64,000 bases of DNA, from assembly GCA_025667525.1 (NCBI GenBank), contig JANFOE010000050.1:620001-684000 (forward strand), read 5' to 3'. A program made the position numbers and the translations under genes. The stretch comes from Glebionis coronaria (Eukaryota > Streptophyta > Magnoliopsida > Asterales > Asteraceae). Shown here in pieces: positions 33,833 to 44,338 of this stretch. Within the stretch, counting starts at the first letter, position 1. Every line of letters starts with the position of its first letter. The notes under the pieces were generated by a model. It worked only from the letters and a program-made list of their open reading frames with translations, was not told where the DNA came from and did no database searches.

Positions 33833-34080
33833 TTTTCGTGAAGATTAACGGTTTTCTGTGAGAGACGCGTTGAATTTTGGGATCCGTTCACTCGTGAACG
33901 TTATTTTTCGTGTCAAATTTTTTTTTCAAAAATCCATAAAAATAAAAAATTTCAAAATCCAAAAACATTAAAAAATCATAAAAAGCATTTCTTTTTCAAA
34001 GTTTTGCACCAAAAAGATTTTATTTTTACAAGTAAATATATTTTGTCTATTTCTTTGTTATCTTTTTCTTTTGCAGGTGT
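33833..34080 (+). other. Leader of element C
   Basis: Untranslated. Contains TTTTGGGATCCGTTCA and hairpin CGTTCA-CTCG-TGAACG (33885-33900), both shared with the leader of B. A T-rich stretch ending TTTTGCAGG just before the ATG looks like an intron 3' splice site. Confidence 0.6.
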
Positions 34081-37000
34081 ATGCGTACTAGATCTTCGTC
34101 TTATTATGAGCCCGAGACTCTTGAAGACTTAGATATGGCTGGTGTGCACAACAATAATAATCCACCTCATCCCAACATGAATAATAACAACCATGGCCCT
34201 CAACCAGACCTTCGAACGATGGAGGAGCTTTGTCAACCAACCATGAACGGACGAGGAGGACCGATTGCGCCGATGCAAATCATGGCTCCAGAGTTTTCGT
34301 TGAAGCATCACATGATCCAACAAGTTCAAAACACTTGTCCATTTCACGGATTGCCGGATGATGATGCCAACAAACACCTCGGCAAATTCATTACGGTAAC
34401 TCAAAGCATGAAGTTGCCCGGTGTTACCATGGATTTTCTTCGCCTTCATCTATTTCCACACACCTTATCCCACCATGCCGAAAAATGGTTTGATCGTATT
34501 CTGAAGAATTCAATTCATACATGGGACGAGATGACTCAAGGATTTTTGTCGCGATACTTTCCTCCATCCATGGTCACGAGCCTTCGGAATCAAATCAGTG
34601 GTTTCATGCAAGAACCTGATGAGTCTCTTTTCGATGCTTGGGAGCGTTATAATGTTTTAATCGACCGTTGTCCTAACCACAACATGCTCCCGGTCACCTT
34701 AATTGATACTTTCTACAATGATTTAACTTTTCGTGATCGTGATACAATTAATGCAGCCGCCGGTGGCACATTTATGAAAAGAAGACCCGAGGAATGTAGA
34801 GAGCTTATAGAGAACATGACTACTCATCTCAAAAGTTGGGATTCATCCGCATCTTCAAGGAATAACCCGAGAGTCAATGTTTCTTCTACTTTATCACACA
34901 CCAAGATGACCGAATTCACCCGTATGATGGCCGAAATGAACAAAAATATCCTACTCATAGCTACGAATCAACAACAACAAGTTAAAACTATAGCACTTTC
35001 TTGTGAGATTTGCGGCGGTCCTCATTCATACACTGATTGTCCTTCTACTCATGACAATCCGGAAAACGTGTATGCGGCTCATGGTAACTATTCAATGGAA
35101 AGCTATCAAGCCCGACCTCAAGGTGATCGTAACTTGCTAAGTTACCGTTCTAACAACTTTCTTTCACCCGGTTTTTCTCCTCAAAACCACAACCCCAACA
35201 ACTTTAATAGAAGCAATCCAAACCCACTTCGAGCTTCTAATCCATATCACCCACCCACTCCCCAAGCACCACCCATCACTCAACCCACTTCATATAACCA
35301 TGATGTTGAAACTTTCATAAGGACCCAAGGAGAGGTAGTTAAGAATCTTCAAAGCCAAATCATCAACTTGAAAGGTAATATCACTAAACAAGGGAGTCGA
35401 ACCGAGCTTAGACATGACATGCAAACTTCTTTAAGCAATCAAACGAATGATTTAAAGAATATGATGGCTAGTTTCTTTCAAAGTACTCAACCCTCTACTT
35501 CGGTCTCTCTTCCTTCAAATATCGTCACCAACCCAGGAGCGAATGTGAGTGCTATTACTACACGCAGTGGTGCAACTCTTGTAGGACCTTCTACCCCTCC
35601 CCCAGTTACAACATATACACCTCCTCCACCCCCATTTATTCCTCCTACTTCCACGCCTAGTATTAGTTCTCCATTACCGTCTCCACCTCTTAATGAAGAA
35701 GTATCCATGAAACACCCTTCACCAACCCCCCTTCCACCTTTAAACCTTCAACATCTCAACCTTCACCTTCTACATCTACACCACCTAAACCCAATATCCC
35801 TTATCCTTCTCGCTTATACAAGTGCAAATTGCTCACCAAGGATGATATTCATTTTGAAGAAGATTTTGGGAGTGACCATCACATTTAGCCTTGTTGAAGC
35901 TCTAGCTCAAATGCCTAAATTTGTTAAGATGTTTAAGGAATTGCTTAATAAGAAGGAAAAGATGGCCGAGTTTGTTAATACTCGATTGAATGAGAATTGT
36001 TCTGCAGTCCTTCTTAAAGAGCTTCCAGAGAAACTAGGAGATCCCGGTCGTTTTGTGCTACCATGTACTTTTAACCAAACTGAAGAATTTACTGCCTTAG
36101 CCGATCTCGGAGCAAGTATTAATCTGATGCCTTTAAGTGTTTGGAAAAAGTTATCATTACCCGATTTTACACCAACAAAGATGACTCTTGAGCTAGCAAA
36201 TCGAACTCTCGCTTACCCCGTTGGTATTGCCGAAGATGTGTTTGTTAAAGTCGGTACCTTCACTTTTCCGGTCGACTTTGTTGTTGTTGATTATGAAATG
36301 GACCCTCGTATTCTGTTAATATTTGGACGGCCATTCTTGAGAACCGGAAAAGACTTAGCTGATGTTGCTGAAGGTGAATTAATCTTAAGAGTTGGGAATG
36401 ATGCACAAGTGTTTAAAATGGGGAAGATCACAAACAACTCCAATGGAAGAGAATCAGCGAATATGATTAATGTGCTTCAGGACGAGCTTGATACAACTAC
36501 TTGTGAAAGTACAAAGCTTGATGATTTTGTCGTCTACAACAATCCTCTTTTTGATTCTTGCTATAATAATCCATTTTTCCAAAATGATGTGGATGATTCT
36601 CTCTCCAATTTGGATCCTCCACCAATATATGATGCCCCACCAATCTATGATGATGATTTTAGTTCTGATATGGATGATTATGATGATTTTACTTCAGAGT
36701 ATAAAAACATGCCAACATATGATAATTTTGATGATGTTGATACTCTCTCGAGTGATTCTTCACATGATGACCTTGTTCCTACTTTTGATGAAGATCCTCC
36801 ACCAACAATGCTTGATCCTACTTTGGATGACTACTCATTTGAGGAAGATTTTGCTACTTTTCTCAATACTTACTTCCCCAATGAGAATGATTCTCCTCCT
36901 TTGAACTTTGATTATGGTCTTTATCCTCCTTTGAATATGAAGAAACCCGTTTCAAAGGAGAAGAAGCCGGACGACACCGATATCCGTAGTACTTATGTTT

Positions 37001-37095
37001 TGACACCTCTCTATCCACCTTCTGAGGATGAGATTGTGCGATTTATGAGCGGATCCTCTTCAAGGTCTACTGAGCCTGAGTGTTATTTTCCCTAA
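34081..37095 (+). CDS. Gag-protease polyprotein of element C
   Basis: Open frame of 1004 codons from ATG 34081 (MRTRSSSYYEPE). It would form particles and mature them, but encodes no polymerase. Gag core spans roughly residues 85-260 (HLGKFITV, AEKWFDRI, FPPSMVTSLRNQI). Zinc knuckle CEICGGPHSYTDC is at residues 308-320, with a short C-X2-C-X3-H-X4-C spacing. A proline-rich linker with the GANVSAITTRSGA motif follows. The aspartic protease region begins near residue 660 with active-site-like DLGAS at 675-679. An acidic D/S/Y-rich tail comes last. Residues of about 555-600 are out of the ancestral frame (two compensating indels between about 35735 and 35875). The frame ends at CYFP because of a 1-base loss; the VFDPG module follows in another frame. 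Codons look intact enough for translation. Confidence 0.85.
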   Translation: MRTRSSSYYEPETLEDLDMAGVHNNNNPPHPNMNNNNHGPQPDLRTMEELCQPTMNGRGGPIAPMQIMAPEFSLKHHMIQQVQNTCPFHGLPDDDANKHLGKFITVTQSMKLPGVTMDFLRLHLFPHTLSHHAEKWFDRILKNSIHTWDEMTQGFLSRYFPPSMVTSLRNQISGFMQEPDESLFDAWERYNVLIDRCPNHNMLPVTLIDTFYNDLTFRDRDTINAAAGGTFMKRRPEECRELIENMTTHLKSWDSSASSRNNPRVNVSSTLSHTKMTEFTRMMAEMNKNILLIATNQQQQVKTIALSCEICGGPHSYTDCPSTHDNPENVYAAHGNYSMESYQARPQGDRNLLSYRSNNFLSPGFSPQNHNPNNFNRSNPNPLRASNPYHPPTPQAPPITQPTSYNHDVETFIRTQGEVVKNLQSQIINLKGNITKQGSRTELRHDMQTSLSNQTNDLKNMMASFFQSTQPSTSVSLPSNIVTNPGANVSAITTRSGATLVGPSTPPPVTTYTPPPPPFIPPTSTPSISSPLPSPPLNEEVSMKHPSPTPLPPLNLQHLNLHLLHLHHLNPISLILLAYTSANCSPRMIFILKKILGVTITFSLVEALAQMPKFVKMFKELLNKKEKMAEFVNTRLNENCSAVLLKELPEKLGDPGRFVLPCTFNQTEEFTALADLGASINLMPLSVWKKLSLPDFTPTKMTLELANRTLAYPVGIAEDVFVKVGTFTFPVDFVVVDYEMDPRILLIFGRPFLRTGKDLADVAEGELILRVGNDAQVFKMGKITNNSNGRESANMINVLQDELDTTTCESTKLDDFVVYNNPLFDSCYNNPFFQNDVDDSLSNLDPPPIYDAPPIYDDDFSSDMDDYDDFTSEYKNMPTYDNFDDVDTLSSDSSHDDLVPTFDEDPPPTMLDPTLDDYSFEEDFATFLNTYFPNENDSPPLNFDYGLYPPLNMKKPVSKEKKPDDTDIRSTYVLTPLYPPSEDEIVRFMSGSSSRSTEPECYFP

Positions 37096-37358
37096 AGAAA
37101 AAGGTGTTCGATCCCGGTATTGCAACTTTTAAGCCATCTCAGTATCCATCTGATGAAATAAAAGGAAAGAATTTTGGAACTTGTGGAGATATGCTTGCAC
37201 TTCATCATACTTTCTACCACCGTGCTCAATCTTTGCTTAAGGTAACCTTGCCTACTCTTCTTTGGCTTGCCTTGTTCAACTTAATCTTGTGCTACTTAAT
37301 GGATGAAAACCATGTATTTGATCCCGGTGGATGTGTTTCAAGCTTCTTCCTATCCTAA
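37080..37358 (+). pseudogene. C-terminal VFDPG module of element C, frameshifted
   Basis: Continuation of the polyprotein in a different frame. B reads CYFPIKEPVFDP in one frame; C reads CYFP then stop, with KKVFDPGIATF in the next frame. It holds two motifs, VFDPGI near its start and VFDPGG near its end about 70 residues later, with a hydrophobic stretch (LLWLALFNLILCYL) between. Function unknown; the same pair of motifs occurs in B and D. It would be translated only with frameshifting or from a better copy. Confidence 0.65.
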
Positions 37359-39411
37359 TCAAGGTCGAGTCAAGCTCACGACTCGGTTAACAAAAACAAG
37401 CGCTTCTCGGGAGGCAACCCGTAATATCTATCCTTTTATTCTGTTTTTATAATAAGTGTAGGGGAGACCCTACTATGTGTATGCTGTTTTCTTTGTTATC
37501 ATGTGTAGGGATTCGAGCTATCAAAGATCCATTCCTGATGACTTTTGACAACCCGTGATTCCGTGTTCCCGTGTTCCCGGTTCTATCCTAAACTCTTTTG
37601 ATTCATTATTTTATCATTTATGATTGAAATAGGAATCACTTTAGTTGTCTTTTCCTTAACATGATTTAAACATACTACACAATGTCCTAAGTGTAGGGGA
37701 GTTTACTTCCACATGTTTAAACATTAAGGACAATGTTTATATTAAGTGTAGGGGGACTTCTATCGAAGTTAAGTGGGCTTTTCTTTTTATTTGTCCTCAT
37801 TTTAACTCGAAAATTGATTTTTCGACATTTTTCAAAAATTTTGATCTATTTTTGCCTAGTAGTTTTACCTTTGTTATTGTTATTTTCTTTCATTGCTAGA
37901 ATAAATTTTAATAAAGTGGTTTAAATTTTTAGACGTTGTGAATATTTTGACTCAACCTGAGTTTACTTATCTAAGTTTACTCTAGCTAGTATCCTTAACG
38001 TGTTTAAGTCAAGTTTTGCTAGGCTTTTATATAGGGAACTTTAAAACGCGAAAGTCTTCACTCTTACGGGTTAAGAACAAGAACTTTTCGCAAGTTCCTA
38101 TAATTGGTCCTAGAGATTCGTTTATCAAGGGAACTTTAAAACGCAAATTCTAAACTTGAAAAAGTCTAAGAAGATGCAAGATCCTATAGACGACTTGAAA
38201 ACCCAAAACTTTGATTTAATTGGCTAAGCATTCACGAGTCTCATTCCTTGAGATTTTAAATTGTGGAGAACGAGAGATGATAGAGTCAATTATAAGTTTG
38301 GTATTCTTTCATGAATTTATGTGAGTTAATTATGAGCTTTTTCTCCCATCGCTTGTTTATAAATTTAATTGAAATAAGTAAGGTTGTACGATTTGAATAG
38401 TTACTTAGCTTCTAGCCCAAGATCGTTTAAAAGTTTCTCGGTATTAATTAGAGTTCATAGCCAAGGCATAACTTATTGAAGCGGGATGCGAAGATTGGCG
38501 AGTCCGAAAAGGTCCTAACAAGACATGAGGGCTACATTTTGTTGCTAAAGATCCAAAAGTGATGTGAAGAATCATTTATCAAAAATCAATATGAATGATC
38601 GAGACACACGACGAAAAGCAAATACTCGCGTAAAGACCATGGAGAAGTCTATCCGAAAAGACCCTACAAGGTATGAGGATAAATAGATCCAAGTCCTAAA
38701 AGGAGGCGGATCGTTGTATATCAAAATCCCAAATAAAGATTGGAGAAAAATGAAGAAGTCGTGGTCCAAATATGAAGAATCTCTCAAAAAGTTCAAGTGA
38801 AGAAATTCCTATTATGAAGAGAAGACCATTATTTCATGAAAGTCTCTCAAGATTTGAAGTATGAAGTCAATGCCAAATATCGATCCGAGAAAGGTCTCAA
38901 ATCGTGAAGCGAGTTATGCGAAGATATGAACTTTATGAGGTCTCGAGAAGCAATTTTCAAAGATTTTATCCTATAGCTAAATATTGATTAAATCATCCTA
39001 CTTTGTTTTCAGCCTAAATAACTATCGAAATAAGTCAACAATGCATCCTCGTGATCATTCAAGACAACAATAAAATATTAGAGATACACCTAGGAATAAG
39101 GGAGTCTAAGTGAATAATTGGGCCACATGAGTTTGTGTTCGTTTGCTAACTTATAATAACAATGATCTCGTTTTTAAGCTTGGTATGGGGAACGTGAAAC
39201 CTGAGGGTGATAAACATTCATGACATTCCAAAACCCTAAGGTAAGTCTTTGATTTCTTTACTTGTTTTCTTCCTTTAAATATTTTGCAATTTTCTATCTC
39301 CTTAAGTTTACTTAATGTCTTGTGTTTAATAAAGGCTAAGGTGGATTGATTATGATGGAAAATGTAAAAACTTGCTTTGTTATTAATGCATTGCATGAGG
39401 ACATTGCAATG
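37359..39411 (+). other. 3' noncoding region of element C
   Basis: Starts with hairpin CGAGTC/GACTCG (37366-37385), then CTTCTCGGGAGGCAACCCG, a motif I associate with Athila/Tat elements. AAGTGTAGGGG motifs lie near 37453, 37689 and 37743. Blocks shared with A, B and D lie at about 37940-38280 and 39171-39212. GAAAAG(G/A)(T/C)CCTA-type purine-rich repeats occur at about 38490-38900. No credible gene. Confidence 0.7.
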
Positions 39412-39428
39412 GTCAAGTGTAGGGGATT
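39412..39428 (+). other. Polypurine tract of element C
   Basis: CAAGTGTAGGGGATT directly before the 3' LTR. Confidence 0.8.
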
Positions 39429-41180
39429 TAATAAGTGTGAAAACACTTATCCTTTTACCACTTAATTATAATAATAACCAAGCCAAAACATGTATTTTAT
39501 GTCGTAAATGTCGAAATTATGCGTGGTTTGTGTTTTTGTTGTGATTTAGGATCAAAATGTAAAGGGAAGAAAACACGGGCTTTTATCGAAGAAAAAGACA
39601 AAAGACGAAGTCAAAAGATCAAGAGTGCAAAAAGAACGGAAGTCCAAGGCCTATTCTGAAGATTTATCGAAGAAAAAGTCCAAAGACGGAAGTTTAATAA
39701 AGTCGAAGAACTCAAGTCTAATAAATGAAGAAATTATAAGACGAGTTAAATTTATCCATCGACAAATCTCGAGACAAAGTCGAAAAAGTCGAAGAATTTA
39801 GAAGACGAAAAGACGAGAAGAGGAAGAAAAGATCAACACATGTTACTCCTCCTATAAATACCCTCCTAATGTGTCATTAGGAGGTGCTAGCTAATTTGAC
39901 AAATTAGTCTTTTCATTTTACTTACTTGCACTTTCATATTGTCAATTACTTAATTGTCATTTAAATTCTTGCCTTTAATTTCAAGTAAGTTTTAATTTTG
40001 TTGTTGAATCTTTATTTTTAATCAAGTTTTTAATTAATCTCTCATTCTACCTTTCTTGTTTTGCTTAATCTTTATGCTTATTTGCTTATTGTCATGCTTA
40101 TTTGATTGTTTGCTATGTTTTTATATGTTTGATTGTGTTGGCTTATTGATTTTATAGCTTATTTTGTGCTTTGCTTATATTTAATCAAGTGTTTTTAAAA
40201 GTTATTTTATAAAAAGTTGATCTTAAATATTTTAATTAATTTGTGTTTTTAAAAGTTTTTAAATTTTAGCTTATTTGCTTTTTCTTAAACTTATTTTGGT
40301 TAAACTTTTAGATAAGTGCTTATTTGATTTTTAGCTTATTTTAAATTTTGATCTAGTCCGGGCTATGCCAAAACCCTAGTTTCCCTAATTAGGTCTAGAT
40401 TCCAGTTATTTCGAACTACGTGTGTCTTTCATTTCCCAAATTAGGTTAGAAACCTGCTCATCCCGAATTGCATCTAGGTCCAACATTCCGAACTACATAA
40501 CTATAGTATTCCGAATTGCACCCAAAGTCTGGATTCCGAACTACATCAGGATTACTTATCCCGAATTGCATCAAGGTCCAACATTCCGAACTAATTTCAA
40601 AACTCACATTCCGAATTGAATGTGTGATGTAGATTCCGAACTAGGTCAGGCATGTATTCCGAACTGTGTTCTAGATGGTTATTCCGAATTAGCTCTTGGA
40701 TTGCCTATTCCTAATTACTTGTTGGATGTGATATTCCGAACTAGGTTGTGCATGCACGGATTCCGAACTAGGTCAAGTATTTATGTTTACTGACTTATGT
40801 TTTGTTTTAGTTTTCCTGTTTTAGTTTTTAAACTTTAATTTTTCCCGCCTTTTTTCTCAAGCTTTATTTTAATTGTTTTAACTTAGCTTTATTTTAAGTT
40901 TAAATTTTTATTAAATTGTCAAATCTACTTTTCGTCAAGCTTTAATTTTTCGTCATTTAATTAATTCGCTTTTAAAGTCTTAATTTTTCGCCATTTACTT
41001 TTTAATCATTTTTTTAGCTTTATTTACTTTCCTATTTACTTTAAAGTCTTCCACTTTTATTTTACAACAACGACCAAATTCTTTCTTTTCAACAAAAGAC
41101 GACTGAGTCACACGTTAACCAATAGTCAATTAAAATTGACCAATCAAAGAACTTTTTAACTAGTAAAATCCTTAAAATTA
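39429..41180 (+). repeat. 3' LTR of element C
   Basis: 1752 bp, aligned end to end with 32040-33811; a 10-base duplication (CACGGGCTTT) and scattered changes distinguish them. Ends CTTAAAATTA, followed by ATGGG. Confidence 0.9.
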
Positions 41181-41185
41181 ATGGG
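41181..41185. repeat. Target site duplication of C, right (ATGGG)
   Basis: Matches 32035-32039 and fixes the outer ends of C. Confidence 0.85.
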
Positions 41186-41857
41186 CTTTAATTGAGGCGC
41201 GTGTAGTACACCTCCTTTAGATAAGAAAAACCCCAAATTGGGGATTTAGGGTTTGGGTGGTAATAGTTTTATATCTCTGTGTTTTTTTGGATGAAACGAA
41301 GAGGAGAGTGTAACATTGTTTGTATCGAAAAGGAAGATAGTGAGTGTATGTTTGACCAAAGTAAAGTGAATGAAAAGTTTTCACTATATAAACTTTAACT
41401 GCCCCTTAGTTATTAGACCTAATGGGCTTTTGAAACCCAAAACACCTCATGTTACATTGTAAGATATTGATATTTTGGGCTTGGGCCATTTTTTGACGCA
41501 AGTTAATAGTTTCAAACTCCATCCGTCCCATATGCTAGTACAATTTGGGCCTTGAATTGGGTCTATGACTCCATTTTGCCTTTATTATTCGCAAATGGGC
41601 TTTTTGGCCCATTAACCAAATGTGGGACCCACTAAGCCCATTAACCTTTATTAAAGTTAAATCCTCTAAAAACGAACTCAATTTTTGGAATCTTTGATCT
41701 TTTCTTCAAACTCGTGTCAATTTTGCCGGTTTTCGTGAACTTGGGTACCTACACACATGAAACAAGAAATGCACATATACAATGCTATATTCATTAATTT
41801 TATGCATTTTTATGTTCATTTAGTATACAAATGATATGAGTAAATTCACTCATAGCA
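41186..41857 (-). repeat. 3' LTR of element D, proximal segment
   Basis: Start of the D LTR on the minus strand: TGCTATGAGTG with hairpin TATGAGT/ACTCATA (41835-41854). Contains GGTTTTCGTGAACTTGGG (41721-41745 region), also present in B-type LTRs, so the D and B LTRs are relatives. Confidence 0.75.
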
Positions 41858-41875
41858 AACTCCCCCTTGCTAAGC
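41858..41875 (-). other. Polypurine tract of element D
   Basis: Minus strand AGCAAGGGGGAGTT before the LTR TG; diverged from the AAGTGTAGGGG tract of A, B and C. Confidence 0.65.
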
Positions 41876-43852
41876 AATTGCCGTGTCCTCACGCAATGAT
41901 AAAATACAGCTACTAACTACATTTTTATTCAACTTTTGACACTTTATTTTGCAAAGACATAATGTATTGATTTCATTATTTGAAAAATAACTTTTAGGAT
42001 CATAAAACTCAAATAGATTCATCGTCCTCGACTTTTCACTTTTCCAAGCCAAGTTTAAAAACAAGATCATTGTCAATCATAAGTCCCAATGTTAAGACCA
42101 CCCATACAAGCAATTTATGTTAAACTCAATCTCCTTTTATTCCTAATTGTATCTCTAGATTTTAAATTTTGTCATTCACCCAAAGGCTCATTTGACTTAT
42201 TTGATAATTATTTGTCCAAAAATGAAGGGAAAACGGTGTAAACTCAACACTTAAAACCTAACCTCGACTTCAAAAACCGTTGTCACTAAAGAAAGCCCAC
42301 ATCAAGGATAACTTAACACGATTTGAGGAATAAATCCCCGAATCCAAAATTTGGCTAATAGGACTACTTAAAGCAACAATAAATCCTACAAAGTCAATTT
42401 TGACCTTATTAATAGAGTTAGCAACAATTACATCATACACCTTGAGGCTCTTTAAGATGTAAAAATGCTCCTTATCTATAATCCACACCCGAAGGCTCCT
42501 TGGACATAAACAAGGGAATTGACATTCACCATCCCACCTTAAGGCTCATGATGATGAAGCAATTTTTATTAAACACGTCACCATGCCATACATCCTAAGG
42601 CTCTAATGACAAGGTTAGTGATACATGACTCCCACCCGAAGGCTCATAGAGAACATGTTTTTATTTATTCTTCTTATTATTATGATATGTATAGTAAGCC
42701 AAATTTCCGCAATCCCATGATCAAAATTCCATGACGCTGACACCCTTAATGTGTTCTCACTTTAATTACAAAGGAAGAAAAAGAAGGAGTTACGAGTTAA
42801 GATATTAATCCTAAACCGCTAAAAACTTCATTTATTAAGCAGTTTATTATTCGAGTGTGGAAAATAAATACGAGGAGATGAAATCAAACACAAAAATACT
42901 TATACAAGGAAGAATTAACCTCAAAACTTATGATTAAACTTTATCATCTCGTGTTCTCCATATTGTAAAATTTCAGAAATGTGAAATTAATGGATACTTA
43001 GCCAATTAAATCAAAGTTTTGGGTTTTTAAGTCATCTATAGGATCTTGCATCTTCTTAGACTTTTTCAAATTTTAGAATTTACGTTTTAAAGTTCCCTTG
43101 ATAAACGACTTTCTAGGATCAATTATAGGAACTTGCGAAAAGTTCTCGTTCTTAAACCCGTATGAGTTAAGACTTTGACATTTTAAAGTTCCCTATATAA
43201 AAGTCTAGCAAAACTTGATTTAAACACGTTAAGGAAAAAGTTAAGGTAAAAACCAAGTCGAGTCAAAAACTATTTTTATTTTCACCAACGGAAAGCCTAC
43301 ATTTGTGTGAAAAACACTTATTTTCTTTATTAATAAACAAGAAATACACTAAAAATTTATTTTTTTTTATGAAAAACGAGAAAAACGATTATTTTTTGAC
43401 ACGACAAAAGCAATTGCAAGCGATTATATCGATTGACTCCCCCATGCTAAAACCAAACATTGTCCTCAATGTTTCCTAGCTCAAGAGTAACACCCCTTGC
43501 TAAAACAAGAAGAGTCTAATGCAAAATCCTAACATGGTAAGAGCACGCAAATCTATAAGACGTTTATTAGTTATGCTTCAAGATATAACGTTAGTCGATA
43601 AAAATCAAAGGATAGTGAGTTCCCCTTTTTGACAATCAAAGTATGGAAGCTCGTGTGGACCGGTAAAAACCGAACACGAGAGTCTTCAATGATTAAGGTC
43701 ATACCTAAGATTCACAACACAACAAAACACGAGCACGAGCTTGAGAAGATCAAGCCTTATTAGTGTTAGAAAATAGATAGAATGTATGGGACTCCCCCAC
43801 AAGGCACCTCGTTTTTGTTAACCGAGCCATGAGCTCGACTCGATCCCCGCAT
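41876..43852 (-). other. 3' noncoding region of element D
   Basis: Repeated GAAGGCTC/TAAGGCTC motifs at about 42430-42650 parallel those in B; blocks shared with A, B and C at about 42035-42065 and 42955-43270. A hairpin (CGAGCC/GACTCG, 43823-43842) is next to the last coding module. No gene recognised. Confidence 0.65.
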
Positions 43853-44338
43853 TCATTGGTCCTTAGGGAAAGTGGTGAAAACCGGCATATTGGAATAAAT
43901 TCCAACATAAAACATGATGTCGGGGTCAAAGATTACATCCTCGTTGTCGGATGACAAACGAAAGGATGAAACTCCAACACAAATCCCTAAAAAGAGATGG
44001 TGGTCACAAATCATGAAATGGATATAGTATGCTCCCCGAGATAGACTCGCACCAAGATGATCAAAAAGTCTTTCAATTATTGTATCGGTGAAAGGCCGAG
44101 ATTTCCCTAAATCAATGATTCCGGGGTCGAATACCTCGTCCTCGGGAGAGAAAGGAATAGACAACACGGTGTCTTCCCCCCATGCTAATCCATAATCATA
44201 TAAAGCACATGGTAATGGTGGGATAAAAGTCTCATCCATAGTGGAATCAACTTGCATGACTTTGTTGACCTTGTCACTCTTAGGAATGTGAACAAAGGGG
44301 TCATGATACTCAACATGAGTCACATGAAAAACCCGCAC
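43853..44338 (-). pseudogene. VFDPG module protein of element D
   Basis: Open frame of 161 codons; the ATG at 44338 is probably internal to a longer ancestral frame. It carries EVFDPGI near residue 71 and VIFDPD near residue 139, about 68 residues apart, matching the motif pair in C and B. Between them is a histidine/cysteine-containing hydrophobic stretch (YYIHFMICDHHLFLGICVGV). No known domain recognised. Upstream, in other frames, lies the acidic segment. It may be the remnant of a polyprotein whose gag and protease were deleted. Confidence 0.55.

Larger units (their letters stand above)
32040..41180 (+). mobile_element. Element C: complete non-autonomous gypsy element (gag-pro only)
   Basis: 9.1 kb, bounded by ATGGG duplications. 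Two 1.75-kb LTRs, PBS, leader, a 1004-codon open gag-protease frame, a shifted C-terminal module, 3' noncoding region and PPT. No RT, RNase H or integrase. LTRs begin TAATAAG and end TTA/TTG. Inserted in the 3' LTR of D; the best-preserved element here. Confidence 0.9.

Noticed and set aside
36470..36904. 144-codon methionine/leucine-rich ORF on plus strand
   Set aside because: Out-of-frame reading of the acidic GAT/GAC-rich tail of the C polyprotein.
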